In this document: in pieces, positions 1 through 9,755 of the stretch | Numbering within the stretch: position 1 is the stretch's first letter | Layout of the letters: each line of letters opens with the position of its first letter | DNA from: Mycoemilia scoparia | Taxonomy: Eukaryota > Kickxellomycota > Kickxellomycetes > Kickxellales > Kickxellaceae | DNA: 64,000 nucleotides | Direction of reading: 5' to 3' | NCBI GenBank assembly: GCA_027575805.1 | Contig: JANBPU010000016.1 | Coordinates: forward strand, 62,001 to 126,000 | Program-made: the position numbers and the translations under genes | Notes under the pieces: generated by a model | What the model was told of the DNA's origin: nothing | Seen by the model: only the letters and a program-made list of their open reading frames with translations | Databases searched by the model: none

Positions 1-1020
1 ATTAGCGAGATGTGTCATGATCACAGCAGATCTACAAATAGATGTCTCTCCCTTGGCGTTGGGGCCACCAAGTAGGTCGATTGATCTTAACAGGAGTGGC
101 GCAGCTAAATCAAATTTCTGGATCTTGGTGTAGAAGCAGGCTGCTTCGTACATAATGGTAACAATGAACTCAGAGGGCATCCATGAGGGCAATGTGTCAG
201 GTGCAAATGTCGGTGGAGACTTATTCTTGAGAGTTTCCTGGCAGTGCGTTTGATAAGAATGCATTGTAACATCTAGACACCAGGTAAACCATTTCTCTGC
301 TTCTCTGTTGTCTTCATCAACATTGTTTTTCAATGCAGGAAGCATCATTGCTCTCCATTGTCCACGATCTGCAGACTGGTTATACATCAGGGCCAGCTTG
401 TAGCTCGAGCTCAAGGCTAACTGTAAATCTCGACGAGTTTGAGCACTGGTGTCGCTCCTGCCTAGTGTTTGTCCCACTTTCTTGGGGTTACTAAAGGATT
501 CATCGTCCAAGATTCTTTTGATAACATCTTTATATGTGCTAATAGCCTTTTCTCTATCACCATGCACAGAATACACTTCTGCAAGCCTTCCAATCAGCCC
601 AGTGATATGGGGAGCGCTAGGATTATGAATAGGGTCAGTCTTTCCAAGATCATCTAGCTTTTCCAGGGCTAATGAATAGCATTCGATTGCTTTATCAAGA
701 TCTCTTTTATCTGGCGTGGTCATGTAAGCCCTGGCACCATCACGAAGAAGATCGCGGACGTCTGATGGATAGTTGTTTCCTGGAGTAAGCAAGTAAACTA
801 GGCCGAACACACCCAAGACACCCCCTAATAGCCCTGCGAGAATTTTATTAGAAACTGGTGAATTTAATGAGCTGCCCGAAGATACCATTCTATTTTGTTG
901 TGGCTGCTGAATCTTTGTTCTCAAGAACCATCTATTCATAAGCGTGGTTTGCGTGCATTGCTGTTTAGACAAAGCACTAGAGAGTCTCCTGAGTAGTGCT
1001 GTTCGCGTAATATGAACCAT
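1..1020 (-). CDS. Mitochondrial inner-membrane TPR protein, Mgr3-like (3' part cut by window edge)
   Basis: A single open frame runs from an ATG at 1018-1020 off the left edge, giving 340 residues with no stop, so the C-terminus lies outside the window. The first ~40 residues are rich in Arg, Ser, Thr and Gln with no acidic residue, as in a mitochondrial presequence. A hydrophobic segment follows at residues ~50-72 (it contains ILAGLLGGVLGVFGLVYLL). After that come helical repeats of TPR type, for example the motif DLDKAIECYSLALEKL and a second unit ending DREKAISTYKDVIKR. This order (presequence, one membrane helix, TPRs) matches Mgr3, an adaptor that delivers substrates to the i-AAA protease Yme1 in the inner membrane. 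That identity is inferred from architecture and general resemblance; another membrane-anchored mitochondrial TPR protein is possible. No intron is needed in the visible part. Confidence 0.7.
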   Translation of the reverse strand, partial: MVHITRTALLRRLSSALSKQQCTQTTLMNRWFLRTKIQQPQQNRMVSSGSSLNSPVSNKILAGLLGGVLGVFGLVYLLTPGNNYPSDVRDLLRDGARAYMTTPDKRDLDKAIECYSLALEKLDDLGKTDPIHNPSAPHITGLIGRLAEVYSVHGDREKAISTYKDVIKRILDDESFSNPKKVGQTLGRSDTSAQTRRDLQLALSSSYKLALMYNQSADRGQWRAMMLPALKNNVDEDNREAEKWFTWCLDVTMHSYQTHCQETLKNKSPPTFAPDTLPSWMPSEFIVTIMYEAACFYTKIQKFDLAAPLLLRSIDLLGGPNAKGETSICRSAVIMTHLAN

Positions 1021-1170
1021 CCTGCTTATTGCTTTTGTAGGCTGTAAGTGTATTTTTTATTTCCTCTTTGACGTTTTCAAGCTGTAAAGTGAGTTTATGT
1101 AGCCTGTAGGTTGCTTGATTTATGGGTTCATTAAAATGTTGGTATGCAACAAAAGTACAATGATCTCATC

Positions 1171-1291
1171 ATATGGGCAATAATTTTTGAAGGGTGAATT
1201 TTGGTGACCAGTGATTATAGGCGCAATCACAGCCAAATGAATGTCCAGTTTTACTAGTAAACTTTGGCCCTTAAGAAATAATTACCCATAT
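1171..1291. mobile_element. Family A MITE, copy 1
   Basis: About 121 bp. The left end ATATGGGCAATAATTTTTGA and the reverse complement of the right end ATATGGGTAATTATTTCTTA match at most positions, and both are followed by AGGG. The outer ATA/TAT is consistent with a TA target duplication flanking an element that begins TGGG and ends CCCA, as in Tc1/mariner-derived MITEs. There is no coding capacity. Confidence 0.8.
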
Positions 1292-1311
1292 AGATACTAC
1301 CTATTATATAT

Positions 1312-1594
1312 GATTACTATACAAAGAAATAACTTTAACCTAAGAGACTATCTCTTTAGGGGGGACGGGGCCTGTGATTGTGGCAGATATGAGTTATTAT
1401 TTTTGAAGGGTGCCCATTTACTAACAGATGGTGATCTCACATTTAGCTGTGGTTGCCCGTATAATCGGTGGCCACCAAAAGTCACCCTTCAAAAATTATG
1501 ATCCATATGAAGATGTATCTACCACAGTCGCAGGCCTCGTCCCCCCTAAAGAGATAATCTCTTAGGTTAAAGTTATTTCTTTGTATAGTAACCA
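1312..1594. mobile_element. Foldback element with ~77-bp inverted arms, interrupted by a family A MITE
   Basis: The left arm (1312-1389) and right arm (1516-1594) are near-perfect inverted copies over ~77 bp, with only a few mismatches. Both arms contain TCTCTTTAGGGGGGACG in opposite orientation. Without the inner MITE (1387-1508) the two arms would meet across a loop of only a few bases, forming a hairpin element of ~155 bp. The near identity of the arms suggests recent origin or hairpin-templated correction. No other copy of this arm sequence was seen in the window. Confidence 0.8.
1387..1508. mobile_element. Family A MITE, copy 2, nested in the foldback loop
   Basis: About 120 bp with the family A terminal repeat: ATTTTTGAAGGGTG on the left and its complement CACCCTTCAAAAAT on the right, with outer TATG/CATA. 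The interior contains the subtype-1 core TATAATCGGTGGCCACCAAA, shared with the copy at 24380-24500 and closely related to 7358-7464. It lies exactly between the two foldback arms, so it inserted after the foldback element. Confidence 0.8.
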
Positions 1595-2510
1595 TGTTGA
1601 ACATGTAAAGTATCTGTACAATAAGAATAAAATCTTTAAATAGCATTGAAGTGCAGAAATGGGGGAGATTGTCAAAGGTAAGAAAGGATAATAAGGAGAA
1701 ACATAAGAAGCTTTCAACATGCAGAGCAGCTAACCTTTCAAAGTGTGAAGAAATGGGCCTCAGATAGTGAAAACCAAAACCAATGCTTTAAAGCCACAGA
1801 GAGAAAAGTGATAGAGGATAAGCATATATGACAAGCTCTCCACCGAATGGGAACAGACAGAGATGTCCTCATACATTCACTGAAAAGCCTGCTAATAACT
1901 CCCATACATTTTAGTCGGAATCTCAGTGATAGTTGGCCAGCATACAAGGAAATATCCTAGCACCATTTTAAAGAGACTCTGCCTTCATAATATAATAAAA
2001 ATGTTTAATCCTAAAGTATGATGATGTCATCAACTACTATTTATCTAAACCAACAATAACAGCATCTCTGCCTCTTATGTGAGTGAGTATGATTGTACCA
2101 AATATAGTTATTTGAGTTATTATTCATTTTATTTAGAGAAACCGTTTATTAAATTTCGTTGCAAGAGATTTCATAAAACATTTAAGAATAGTCCCTACAG
2201 CTGTCTTCATATCACATGCTTATTAAATTTGGCTTGACATTATTTTTATATCTAAACCCATAAGTTTAGCGACCAAAGGATTTGCGTGCTGCAAGACAAT
2301 TAGCAAAGACTCCTAGGAGGTAAAGCATACGTTTCATCTCTTTTAAGATAATAGTAAGTGCCTGTCTACCTGTGTAATTTGCCCATTAAAATGTATCTGC
2401 ATACAATTGCCTATGCATTTTAAATATTATAGTCCCTATGAATAAATTGAAATTTAAAACCCAAAATAATAAACTGAATCTATTTCATTGTCATACTAGT
2501 TCGTAAAGAC

Positions 2511-5500
2511 ATGGGAATCCCAAAGTATTTTCGCTGGTTATCGGAGAGGTATCCCCTCGCGAGCCAGCTTCTCACCGAAGTACCAGAGTTTGATAACCTA
2601 TACCTGGACATGAATGGAATCATTCACAATTGCTCACATCCAGAAGGCAAAAGCCTGAGCGAGCCTCAAATATTCATCAATATATTTACTTATATTGACT
2701 TTATATTTACCAAGATTAAGCCAAAGAAGCTATTTTACATGGGCATTGATGGTGTTGCTCCACGTGCAAAAATGAATGAACAGAGAGGTCGCCGCTTCCG
2801 TGCTGCATCTGAGCGTCAGTCGGATGAAGACTTTGACTCTAACTGTATCACCCCGGGTACAGAGTTCATGGCCCGCTTGACTGAAGCTCTTCGCTACTTT
2901 ATTGTAAAAAAGGTCACTGAAGACAAAAACTGGCATCAGCCCAAGATCATTCTTTCTGGGCACGAAGTGCCTGGTGAGGGTGAGCACAAGATTATAGACT
3001 ATATCCGCAAGCACCGCAAGCCAAACGAGAGGCATTGCTTGTATGGCCTGGATGCCGACCTCATCATGCTTGGCCTTGTATCACATGAGCCACACATCTC
3101 ACTTCTTCGTGAGGAAGTCTTTAGGCCGGCATTTGTAAAGGTTGATAGCTCGAATCCATATACTCAAAACTTTTTCCTACTTAACCTTTCGATTATCCGA
3201 GGATGCATTGAAAAGGAATTCGAGTCCATGAAGCCTTTTGATCTCGAAAGAATTATTGATGACTATGTCTTCATCAATATGCTTGTTGGTAACGATTTCT
3301 TGCCTACAATGCCTGACTTGAAGATTGCTGATGGTGGTCTTTTGTTGCTAATGGCAGCATATAGACAAATAGATCCACCTCGAAATGGATACCTCCACGA
3401 TCAAGGGATTATCAACTTTGAACAGTTCCAGAAGTTGCTTCGTGTCTTGTCTGACTTTGAGGTAGCTGCATACCACCGTATAAAATTCGAAGGCGCAGAT
3501 TTTTCTAAGAGAAAAAGGGGAAAGAAGATGGGTAACCAAAGCAAGGCCACCAAGGCAACGCCGGTTCAAAAGAAGATCCTTTCTGAATTACGCAAGTTTA
3601 TTGATGCCGGGTCCTCGGGATTGCTTATATTCCCACCACCACTCGGCCCTAAGGATTGCGTGTTTGTAGAAAGTATTGCTGAAGACCTTAATCTCAAGTG
3701 CTACCCTGAATTTGACCATGATGGCCATGCAACAATGTGTGTTGTGTTTACAAGTGATGCGTCATCAGAGGAAAACAGCAACTCTGAAGTAACCGAACGT
3801 GCCGCTAGTTCTGAAATTGCTGAAAACGACGATGGCTCTGAGACAGCTCGTCCTCTTGACCTGGATGATGAGGCAAAAGAAGCCATTGAGCGTGTTTTAA
3901 AGAACTATGAGAACGGATGGGAACCCAAGGAAGCAGATGATGCACGTGGATTTTATGAATGGAAAGCTCGTTATTACAAGGAAAAGATGAACATAGATTA
4001 TCCAATTCCCAGCGCTGATGAGGAATTCCCTCCTCCTCCAGAGTCCATTGTCCCTCTATGCAGTGATTACATCAAAACCATCCAGTGGGTGCTTCGTTAC
4101 TACTTTACTGGCATACCATCGTGGACATGGTTCTATCCCCACCACTATGCTCCCCGCATAACTGATTTGTGTACTAATCTCGAAAAGTACAAAGTCGAAA
4201 AATTCCAATTGGACCAGCCATATCGTCCATTTGAGCAGCTTATGAGTGTTCTTCCTGCCAAATCTAGAAGCCTTGTTCCGAATGCATACCGCAGACTGAT
4301 GGTTGAAATGGATTCACCCATTATTGATTTTTACCCTGAGAAATTTAATACCGATCTCAATGGTAAAAAGATGCCATGGGAAGCTATTGTTTTGATAGAC
4401 TTTGTTGATTCTGAAAGGCTGAGGGCAGCTATGCAGCCACTACATAAAATGCTCTTACCTGAAGAACAAAGGAGGAATGAGTTTGGACAGACATATATAT
4501 TTGTCCCTCAGGATCCGATTGACCAGGATTATCCTTCGCCCCTACCTGACCTATTGCCTCCTGTTAAGCAGATAGCCTGCCGTATGGTGCCATTCGTTCT
4601 TGAAGATCCTCCTACAATTCCTCGTGGTATTTTGCCTGGTACACGTAAGAGCGATCAGCTGCTTGCTGGTTTCCCATCTCTAGACAGTCTCCCACACACC
4701 GCTATCTTTAGTTTCCACAAGGTCCGTGTATTCCTTCAAGACTCGAAGAATGAATCTCTAGTCATAAACCTTAATCCACTTGAGGAAAGGTTCCCACATA
4801 GTTGTATAAACTATGAAGGTGAGCCTCCAACCATTAATGTGGAATTTGCAAAGACAATCTTGTCTAAGAAGCGCGTATTTGTGCAGTGGCCTTATTTGCG
4901 TGATGCTCGCCCTGTTTGTGTTTGGGATGCTACCGCACGGTACTTCCTAAACAATAAGGGACTTGTGCAGGTAATCCCACATAAAGAGTCAGAGAAAGCC
5001 AAGTGGCGCAAGGATTCCAGCCATGAGAAAGCTAGACTTGATAGAAACTTTGCTGTGACTGTTGAAGAACCAAGGGTTATGATTGAGGCTCAGATGTTTG
5101 ATTCTATGAAGGTCCTGACTAATGGATCTAGGATTCGTAGTTATAAGGAAAAGACAAGCATGTTTTTACTTGATACGACTATCATTAATGAAGGCCCATG
5201 GGGGGAGGACTCTCGCTACAAGGAGTTTCCACCAATTTCTGTTACCAAAAAGTATCCCTTGGGTGAACAAGTGATATTTTTGGCTGGCGTTAAAGAGTAT
5301 GGCAGAGTGGGAACTGTCATTGGTAATGATGAGAGAAAGGACGTGGTTTCTATTAGACTTGAGTTTCCAAAGACAGACCCTACCCTGAATCTTCCAAGGG
5401 CACTCTTGAATAAGAACCCAACAGAAAAGTACTACCCATCGCACGAGATTACCCGCAGATTCAGGTTTAATCCCTTGGCATTTTCCAAGCTCACAGCATC

Positions 5501-6827
5501 CCTCAATGTCATAAATTCTGCTGGAGTCCGTACTAATATTGGCCTCAACCTAAAGTTTGAATCCAAAGGGTTGAAGGTAATAGGTTATTCACGAAAAGCC
5601 GATAGAGGGTGGGAATTCTCAGAGAAGGCTGTAGAATTGTTTACAAAATACTACCAGACATTCCCAACTGTTCTTGATCGTCTGCAAAAATTGGCAACAC
5701 AGTCGGATTACAGAGTCAGCGATCTGTTTGAAAATGACCAGCAGCTTATGGTTGTGAAGAGGTGGCTGAAAGAAAACAACAAGGCTCATAGCAAGGTTAC
5801 TCTTGATTCCAATGCAATGGCAGCAGAGCCCATAGCCCATATCATCCAAGGAATCAAGGAATCGGGATCTTTGAAGACAACAACTGCTAAAATAAGCAAC
5901 ATCCCTCGTGAGCATATATTGAAGCCTGCGGATGCGCCATATCGTCTAGCAACTCAAAAATTCGGCCTTGGAGACAGAGTGATGTATGCAATGGATCGTG
6001 GTGGTTTTGCAAAGCTTGGCGACATGGGCTTTGTAGTTGGAGTGAAGGTTGACTCCGAAACTGGCTTTGCTACTCTTGTCGATATAGTCTTTGACAACCC
6101 AATTGTCTCTGGCCATGACCTGGATGGCCGCTGCCCTGATTATCATGGTGCAGTCCTACAGCCATGGATGTTACTAAATCTAACGCAGAGACAAGTCAGT
6201 CCTGATAACAGACCACTTCCAACAACACAAAAGAACACCAAGTCTTCTGGAAATGTTGCAGGCGATGTGCCAAACCAAAGAAGAGTTCAACAACCTATGC
6301 CCCAGAAGCCAGCACCTTGGGCTAATTTCAAACCTTCGTCCAAGGCACCATCTGACCTTCCTGTAAATAACGGTATACCAAACAAAGCACCAGTGGACTT
6401 GGTTTCTGCGATGGTAAAACTAAATATTGCAAACAATATAGTCCAGAATGCTATGAATAATAGCAACCCACAGCCCAGGCCTAGCGACTCTGCTGAAGAT
6501 AAGTTGAGAAGATTGGGGCTTCCAGTTCTCCCATCAGCTACTCAAGCCAGCAATCAGGGACTTCCAGACATGAACCAAGCAAACCCTCAAAATGCTCCGA
6601 ATACCGAAGCAGAGCGTGTCCAGAGGTTCCTGAACAGTATTAACCAAAAGAATATGCAGCAGCAGCAGCCACAGCAGCTGCAGCATTCGGAACAACACCA
6701 CCATCATAGCCACCACCCACATAGGGGGCGTGGGAGAGGACGCGGAAACGGTCGAGGTCGTGGGCATGGGCGTGGACGTGGCAGAGGAGGTAGACCTAAC
6801 CACCACAACACTAACGATAATGCTTAG
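2511..6827 (+). CDS. XRN1: 5'-3' exoribonuclease Xrn1
   Basis: This intronless gene encodes 1438 residues. The N-terminus MGIPKYFRWLSERYP is the Xrn1 signature. The XRN nuclease core is complete: LYLDMNGIIHNC near residue 31, GIDGVAPRAKMNEQRGRRFR near 79, GHEVPGEGEHKI, LYGLDADLIMLGL and VGNDFLP near 258, together carrying the Asp/Glu residues that bind the catalytic metals. The helical middle region and the beta-rich D1-SH3 part follow. The tail (residues ~1240-1438) is low-complexity, with Gln and His runs and an RG-rich end (GRGRGRGNGRGRG). Xrn1 degrades decapped mRNA in the cytoplasm and works with the Ski/exosome pathway (see SKI8 at 20.5 kb). The ATG is the first in frame and fits the family exactly. 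Length is typical for fungal Xrn1. The nuclear paralogue Rat1 is excluded by the long C-terminal domains. Confidence 0.97.
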   Translation: MGIPKYFRWLSERYPLASQLLTEVPEFDNLYLDMNGIIHNCSHPEGKSLSEPQIFINIFTYIDFIFTKIKPKKLFYMGIDGVAPRAKMNEQRGRRFRAASERQSDEDFDSNCITPGTEFMARLTEALRYFIVKKVTEDKNWHQPKIILSGHEVPGEGEHKIIDYIRKHRKPNERHCLYGLDADLIMLGLVSHEPHISLLREEVFRPAFVKVDSSNPYTQNFFLLNLSIIRGCIEKEFESMKPFDLERIIDDYVFINMLVGNDFLPTMPDLKIADGGLLLLMAAYRQIDPPRNGYLHDQGIINFEQFQKLLRVLSDFEVAAYHRIKFEGADFSKRKRGKKMGNQSKATKATPVQKKILSELRKFIDAGSSGLLIFPPPLGPKDCVFVESIAEDLNLKCYPEFDHDGHATMCVVFTSDASSEENSNSEVTERAASSEIAENDDGSETARPLDLDDEAKEAIERVLKNYENGWEPKEADDARGFYEWKARYYKEKMNIDYPIPSADEEFPPPPESIVPLCSDYIKTIQWVLRYYFTGIPSWTWFYPHHYAPRITDLCTNLEKYKVEKFQLDQPYRPFEQLMSVLPAKSRSLVPNAYRRLMVEMDSPIIDFYPEKFNTDLNGKKMPWEAIVLIDFVDSERLRAAMQPLHKMLLPEEQRRNEFGQTYIFVPQDPIDQDYPSPLPDLLPPVKQIACRMVPFVLEDPPTIPRGILPGTRKSDQLLAGFPSLDSLPHTAIFSFHKVRVFLQDSKNESLVINLNPLEERFPHSCINYEGEPPTINVEFAKTILSKKRVFVQWPYLRDARPVCVWDATARYFLNNKGLVQVIPHKESEKAKWRKDSSHEKARLDRNFAVTVEEPRVMIEAQMFDSMKVLTNGSRIRSYKEKTSMFLLDTTIINEGPWGEDSRYKEFPPISVTKKYPLGEQVIFLAGVKEYGRVGTVIGNDERKDVVSIRLEFPKTDPTLNLPRALLNKNPTEKYYPSHEITRRFRFNPLAFSKLTASLNVINSAGVRTNIGLNLKFESKGLKVIGYSRKADRGWEFSEKAVELFTKYYQTFPTVLDRLQKLATQSDYRVSDLFENDQQLMVVKRWLKENNKAHSKVTLDSNAMAAEPIAHIIQGIKESGSLKTTTAKISNIPREHILKPADAPYRLATQKFGLGDRVMYAMDRGGFAKLGDMGFVVGVKVDSETGFATLVDIVFDNPIVSGHDLDGRCPDYHGAVLQPWMLLNLTQRQVSPDNRPLPTTQKNTKSSGNVAGDVPNQRRVQQPMPQKPAPWANFKPSSKAPSDLPVNNGIPNKAPVDLVSAMVKLNIANNIVQNAMNNSNPQPRPSDSAEDKLRRLGLPVLPSATQASNQGLPDMNQANPQNAPNTEAERVQRFLNSINQKNMQQQQPQQLQHSEQHHHHSHHPHRGRGRGRGNGRGRGHGRGRGRGGRPNHHNTNDNA

Positions 6828-7794
6828 CTTAGATCATTAGATAATTCCTCATTTATATTTGATATTAAACCGATCATTTTTGACCACACACTTTCTAGTA
6901 TTTGCTGACAACTTTTAGCCTAAATATATACGAGACTACTATGTCTTTGTTTGAATATACTCAACTAGACATGTTGCCAACTCACTATGAAGAGATGCAT
7001 GGCCTGGGACGACTTTTAGTGGGCTTACAATAATGTGACAGTCATCTCCCCTTTGTCTACTTTGTTAATTGCATTCACCAAAAACAGGGGGCAGACGCAA
7101 CAAATCATGAGACCTATTGCTTTGTTATATCATGCTTATCTGAGTCTGGATGCCGTGGTAATATGTATACCGAATGTTATCAACACGAATAGTTGAAAAC
7201 GTATGGGGTATCACTCTATTTTTTGCCCCTTGTTCAACCTAATTTATAGGCATTGTGCATCCTTGTCCAATAAGTACTGTATGCCTCTTTATGCTGGCCA
7301 ACCTAACAAAAGTAACTCATAAACCCTAGTCCGTTGCTCCCCACTACCCAAAAGATCATATGGATCATAATTTATGAAGGGTACATTTTGGTGGCTGCCA
7401 ACGATTATAGGGGCAACCACAGTTGGTTATCAAATGGTTGCCCTTCAAAAATAGCCACCCATATCACACATCAGTAGTCGGATTTCTATGTAAATTCAGG
7501 TGAAAGTTTCTTAAAGATATAACTGTCCGCTTGATGGGTCCTTGCGATTATTGGTGGATTTCATTAGTCTGATTAATATCCATGGGTATTGCACGGATCG
7601 GCATTAGTTTGAATCCTCATGTCCAGCCCTCTTTGTATTTATCAAGGAGGCGCTTTTCTCTCTCTAACCCTCCCCCAATTTTTCGATCCCTTTAGTCAAC
7701 CTGAAAACTTATTTGCTAAAAGTATTCTCGTAATTCTGTTTTTCTTTCTATATTATTTTGCTGTTATTATTATTGTTATTATTTTTATTGCTGG
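6828..7794. other. Intergenic region between XRN1 and LEU5, with one MITE
   Basis: It holds the XRN1 3' end, a family A MITE (7358-7464) and the LEU5 promoter. The ~150 bp before the LEU5 start are T-rich with an (ATT/TTG)-like stretch at 7743-7790. I see no further gene. Confidence 0.6.
7358..7464. mobile_element. Family A MITE, copy 3
   Basis: About 107 bp. Left end ATATGGATCATAATTTATGA, then AGGG; right end CCCTTCAAAAATAGCCACCC, then ATAT. The core contains GCCAACGATTATAGGGGCAA, which marks subtype 1. TA flanks are visible on both sides. Confidence 0.78.
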
Positions 7795-9468
7795 ATGGTT
7801 AAGCTTGAACAAGACGACACACTTCGAATTAAGCATGAAACCCCAGGCTCTCACTATAGACTCAAGGTATTCATGATAGGCGGACTTGCTGGTTGTACAG
7901 GTAATTTGAGCTACTACTATATCGGCCATTCTGTCCAATTAATAAACTGAATTTCCCTTCAAATGTAATTGTGAACCCTAGCTTGATAATAGCATTGGTA
8001 CTATATCTCACCCACGTTCTTGTTTCTACTACTACCACTACCACCACCATATAGCTAAGACAGTCGTGGCACCGCTTGATCGAGTAAAGATACTGTTCCA
8101 GACCAGCAATCCAGAATACATCAACCTGTCTAGTAAGTTAAATACATCAATGCAACTGCGCACTCAATATGTGCTTGAAATAAAACCCCAGACATATTAA
8201 AATCTGTGTAATGCTAGTATTCACACACACACATACATATGCTTTTCTCAATATATTATCTTTAAAAACAGGACAACATTTTGGTATGTTCAAAGCTGTA
8301 AATGCTATTTACAAGGGCTACGGTCTGAGAGGTCTTTTTCAGGGCCATTCGATGCAATTGGCCAGGATTTATCCATATGCTGCCATTAAATTTTTGGTTT
8401 ATGAAGAATCCGTCAAGGTAACTATGAAGATTCACAAACATTGAATTAGATACACCTCTACCGCCTTTGATTAATAAACAATGACTTAACCTTTCTTGAA
8501 TTTCCTTTCATTTTTTTGTAAAGTTCTACGAATCAATCAGGTTATTGAAGAATACGCACCTTGCACACTTTTTGGCCGGATCTACTGCTGGTAAGCAAAT
8601 CTACCACTACATACAATACATTTACATACACACACATATATATATACATATGGTTGAATCTCCTTCAAAGGTGCACCAGAGCAATTCCCTGGATAATAGC
8701 CAATAATCTGCCACACCTCAGCTAGAATGTATGACTTATGAGCTGATTTTCAAGGAATACATGAGGATACCCATCTGTTTCCTTTTGATGGAGAGTTTTC
8801 CATATGTTCATCCAATACATTTTTCCATTCTAACACCCCATTGTTGATTCAATATTGCACCAACAGGTATTATGAGCTTAGTCTGTGCATACCCATTCGA
8901 AATAATCCGGGTGCGGATGGCCTACTCAACACCTCACTCGAATGCATTATCGTTTAGAGCCCGTGATGTCATTCAAACAATATCAAAGGAAAATGCTGGT
9001 CGACTTCCGATATTCAATTTCTATCGAGGGTTCACTTTGTCTCTTCTTGGAATGATTCCATACGGCGGCATGTCATTCTTGACCCACAACTTTTTGACAG
9101 AGTTGGCTCGAAATCAATTCAAAGACTATGCAACCATTTCCGAAGACCCTAACACTGTAAATTCTCGAAAAAGAAAAAAGTTAGAGTTGCGAGCGTGGGC
9201 TGAACTTCTAGCTGGTGGAATATCTGGGGTGGTTGGCCAAACTTGTTCTTATCCATTTGAAATTGTTAGAAGGCGGCAACAGATATCTGGCTTGAAAAAC
9301 CCAACCGAATTTACCAGTGCCATTGATACCGCCCGTACTATATGGATGGCTCAAGGTTATCGCGGCTTTTTTGTTGGACTGACAATTGGCTACATCAAAG
9401 TGCTTCCTATGTTTGCGGTCTCATTCTATACATATGAGAAACTAAAATCTTGGCTCGACTTAGAATAA
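7795..9468 (+). CDS. LEU5: Mitochondrial carrier Leu5-type (coenzyme A transporter)
   Basis: Five exons: 7795-7900, 8055-8132, 8272-8417, 8524-8590, 8867-9468; 332 residues. All phases agree and all introns are GT-AG. The protein has three carrier repeats, each with a PxD/ExxR-type signature: APLDRVKILFQ, YPFEIIRVRM and YPFEIVRRRQ. The phrases KTVVAPLDRVKILFQTSNPE, GHSMQLARIYPYAAIKF and GFFVGLTIGYIKVLPM are characteristic of the Leu5/SLC25A16 group, which supplies CoA to the mitochondrial matrix across the inner membrane. The length is typical. The last intron (8591-8866) is the longest because a family B element lies in it. The short N-terminus before the first repeat fits the family. The related SLC25A42 group is the main alternative. 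Confidence 0.93.
8647..8806. mobile_element. Family B small inverted-repeat element, copy 1 (in LEU5 intron 4)
   Basis: About 160 bp lying wholly inside an intron. The ends are imperfect inverted repeats: CATATGGTTGAATCTCC on the left and GGAGAGTTTTCCATATG on the right. The interior shares CCTGGATAATAGCCAAT and CTGTTTCCTTTTGATGGAGA with the copy at 20269-20424. Confidence 0.75.
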
Positions 9469-9755
9469 CACATACACACACCCATATCCTACATTGTATT
9501 ACTTACTATTATTATTTATCATTTTGTATCGAATTTCCTTTATTGATATGATTTTTCAATAATACAGTCCCTTTGTAATGAAATGATGTTAAAAAGCGCC
9601 ACTTTATGGTGATTATTGGATTGCCATTCCCATAATGTTTGATGTTTACAAGAATAATATCAAACTAAAAAGGTTCGTTTTTTTGAGAAGTTTTTGTAGA
9701 TTAATGTGGCATTCATTAGGATTTGAGCTGGCAGGGATTAATATATTTTGTAGAA

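Larger units (their letters stand above)
1021..2510. other. Intergenic region with a nest of small transposons, otherwise AT-rich
   Basis: This spacer separates the Mgr3-like gene (leftward) from XRN1 (rightward), so it holds both promoters. Positions 1171-1594 are three small inverted-repeat elements, listed separately. From 1600 to 2510 I see AT-rich sequence with no convincing exon, RNA gene or further repeat. Short reading frames there have no protein-like character. Confidence 0.6.
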
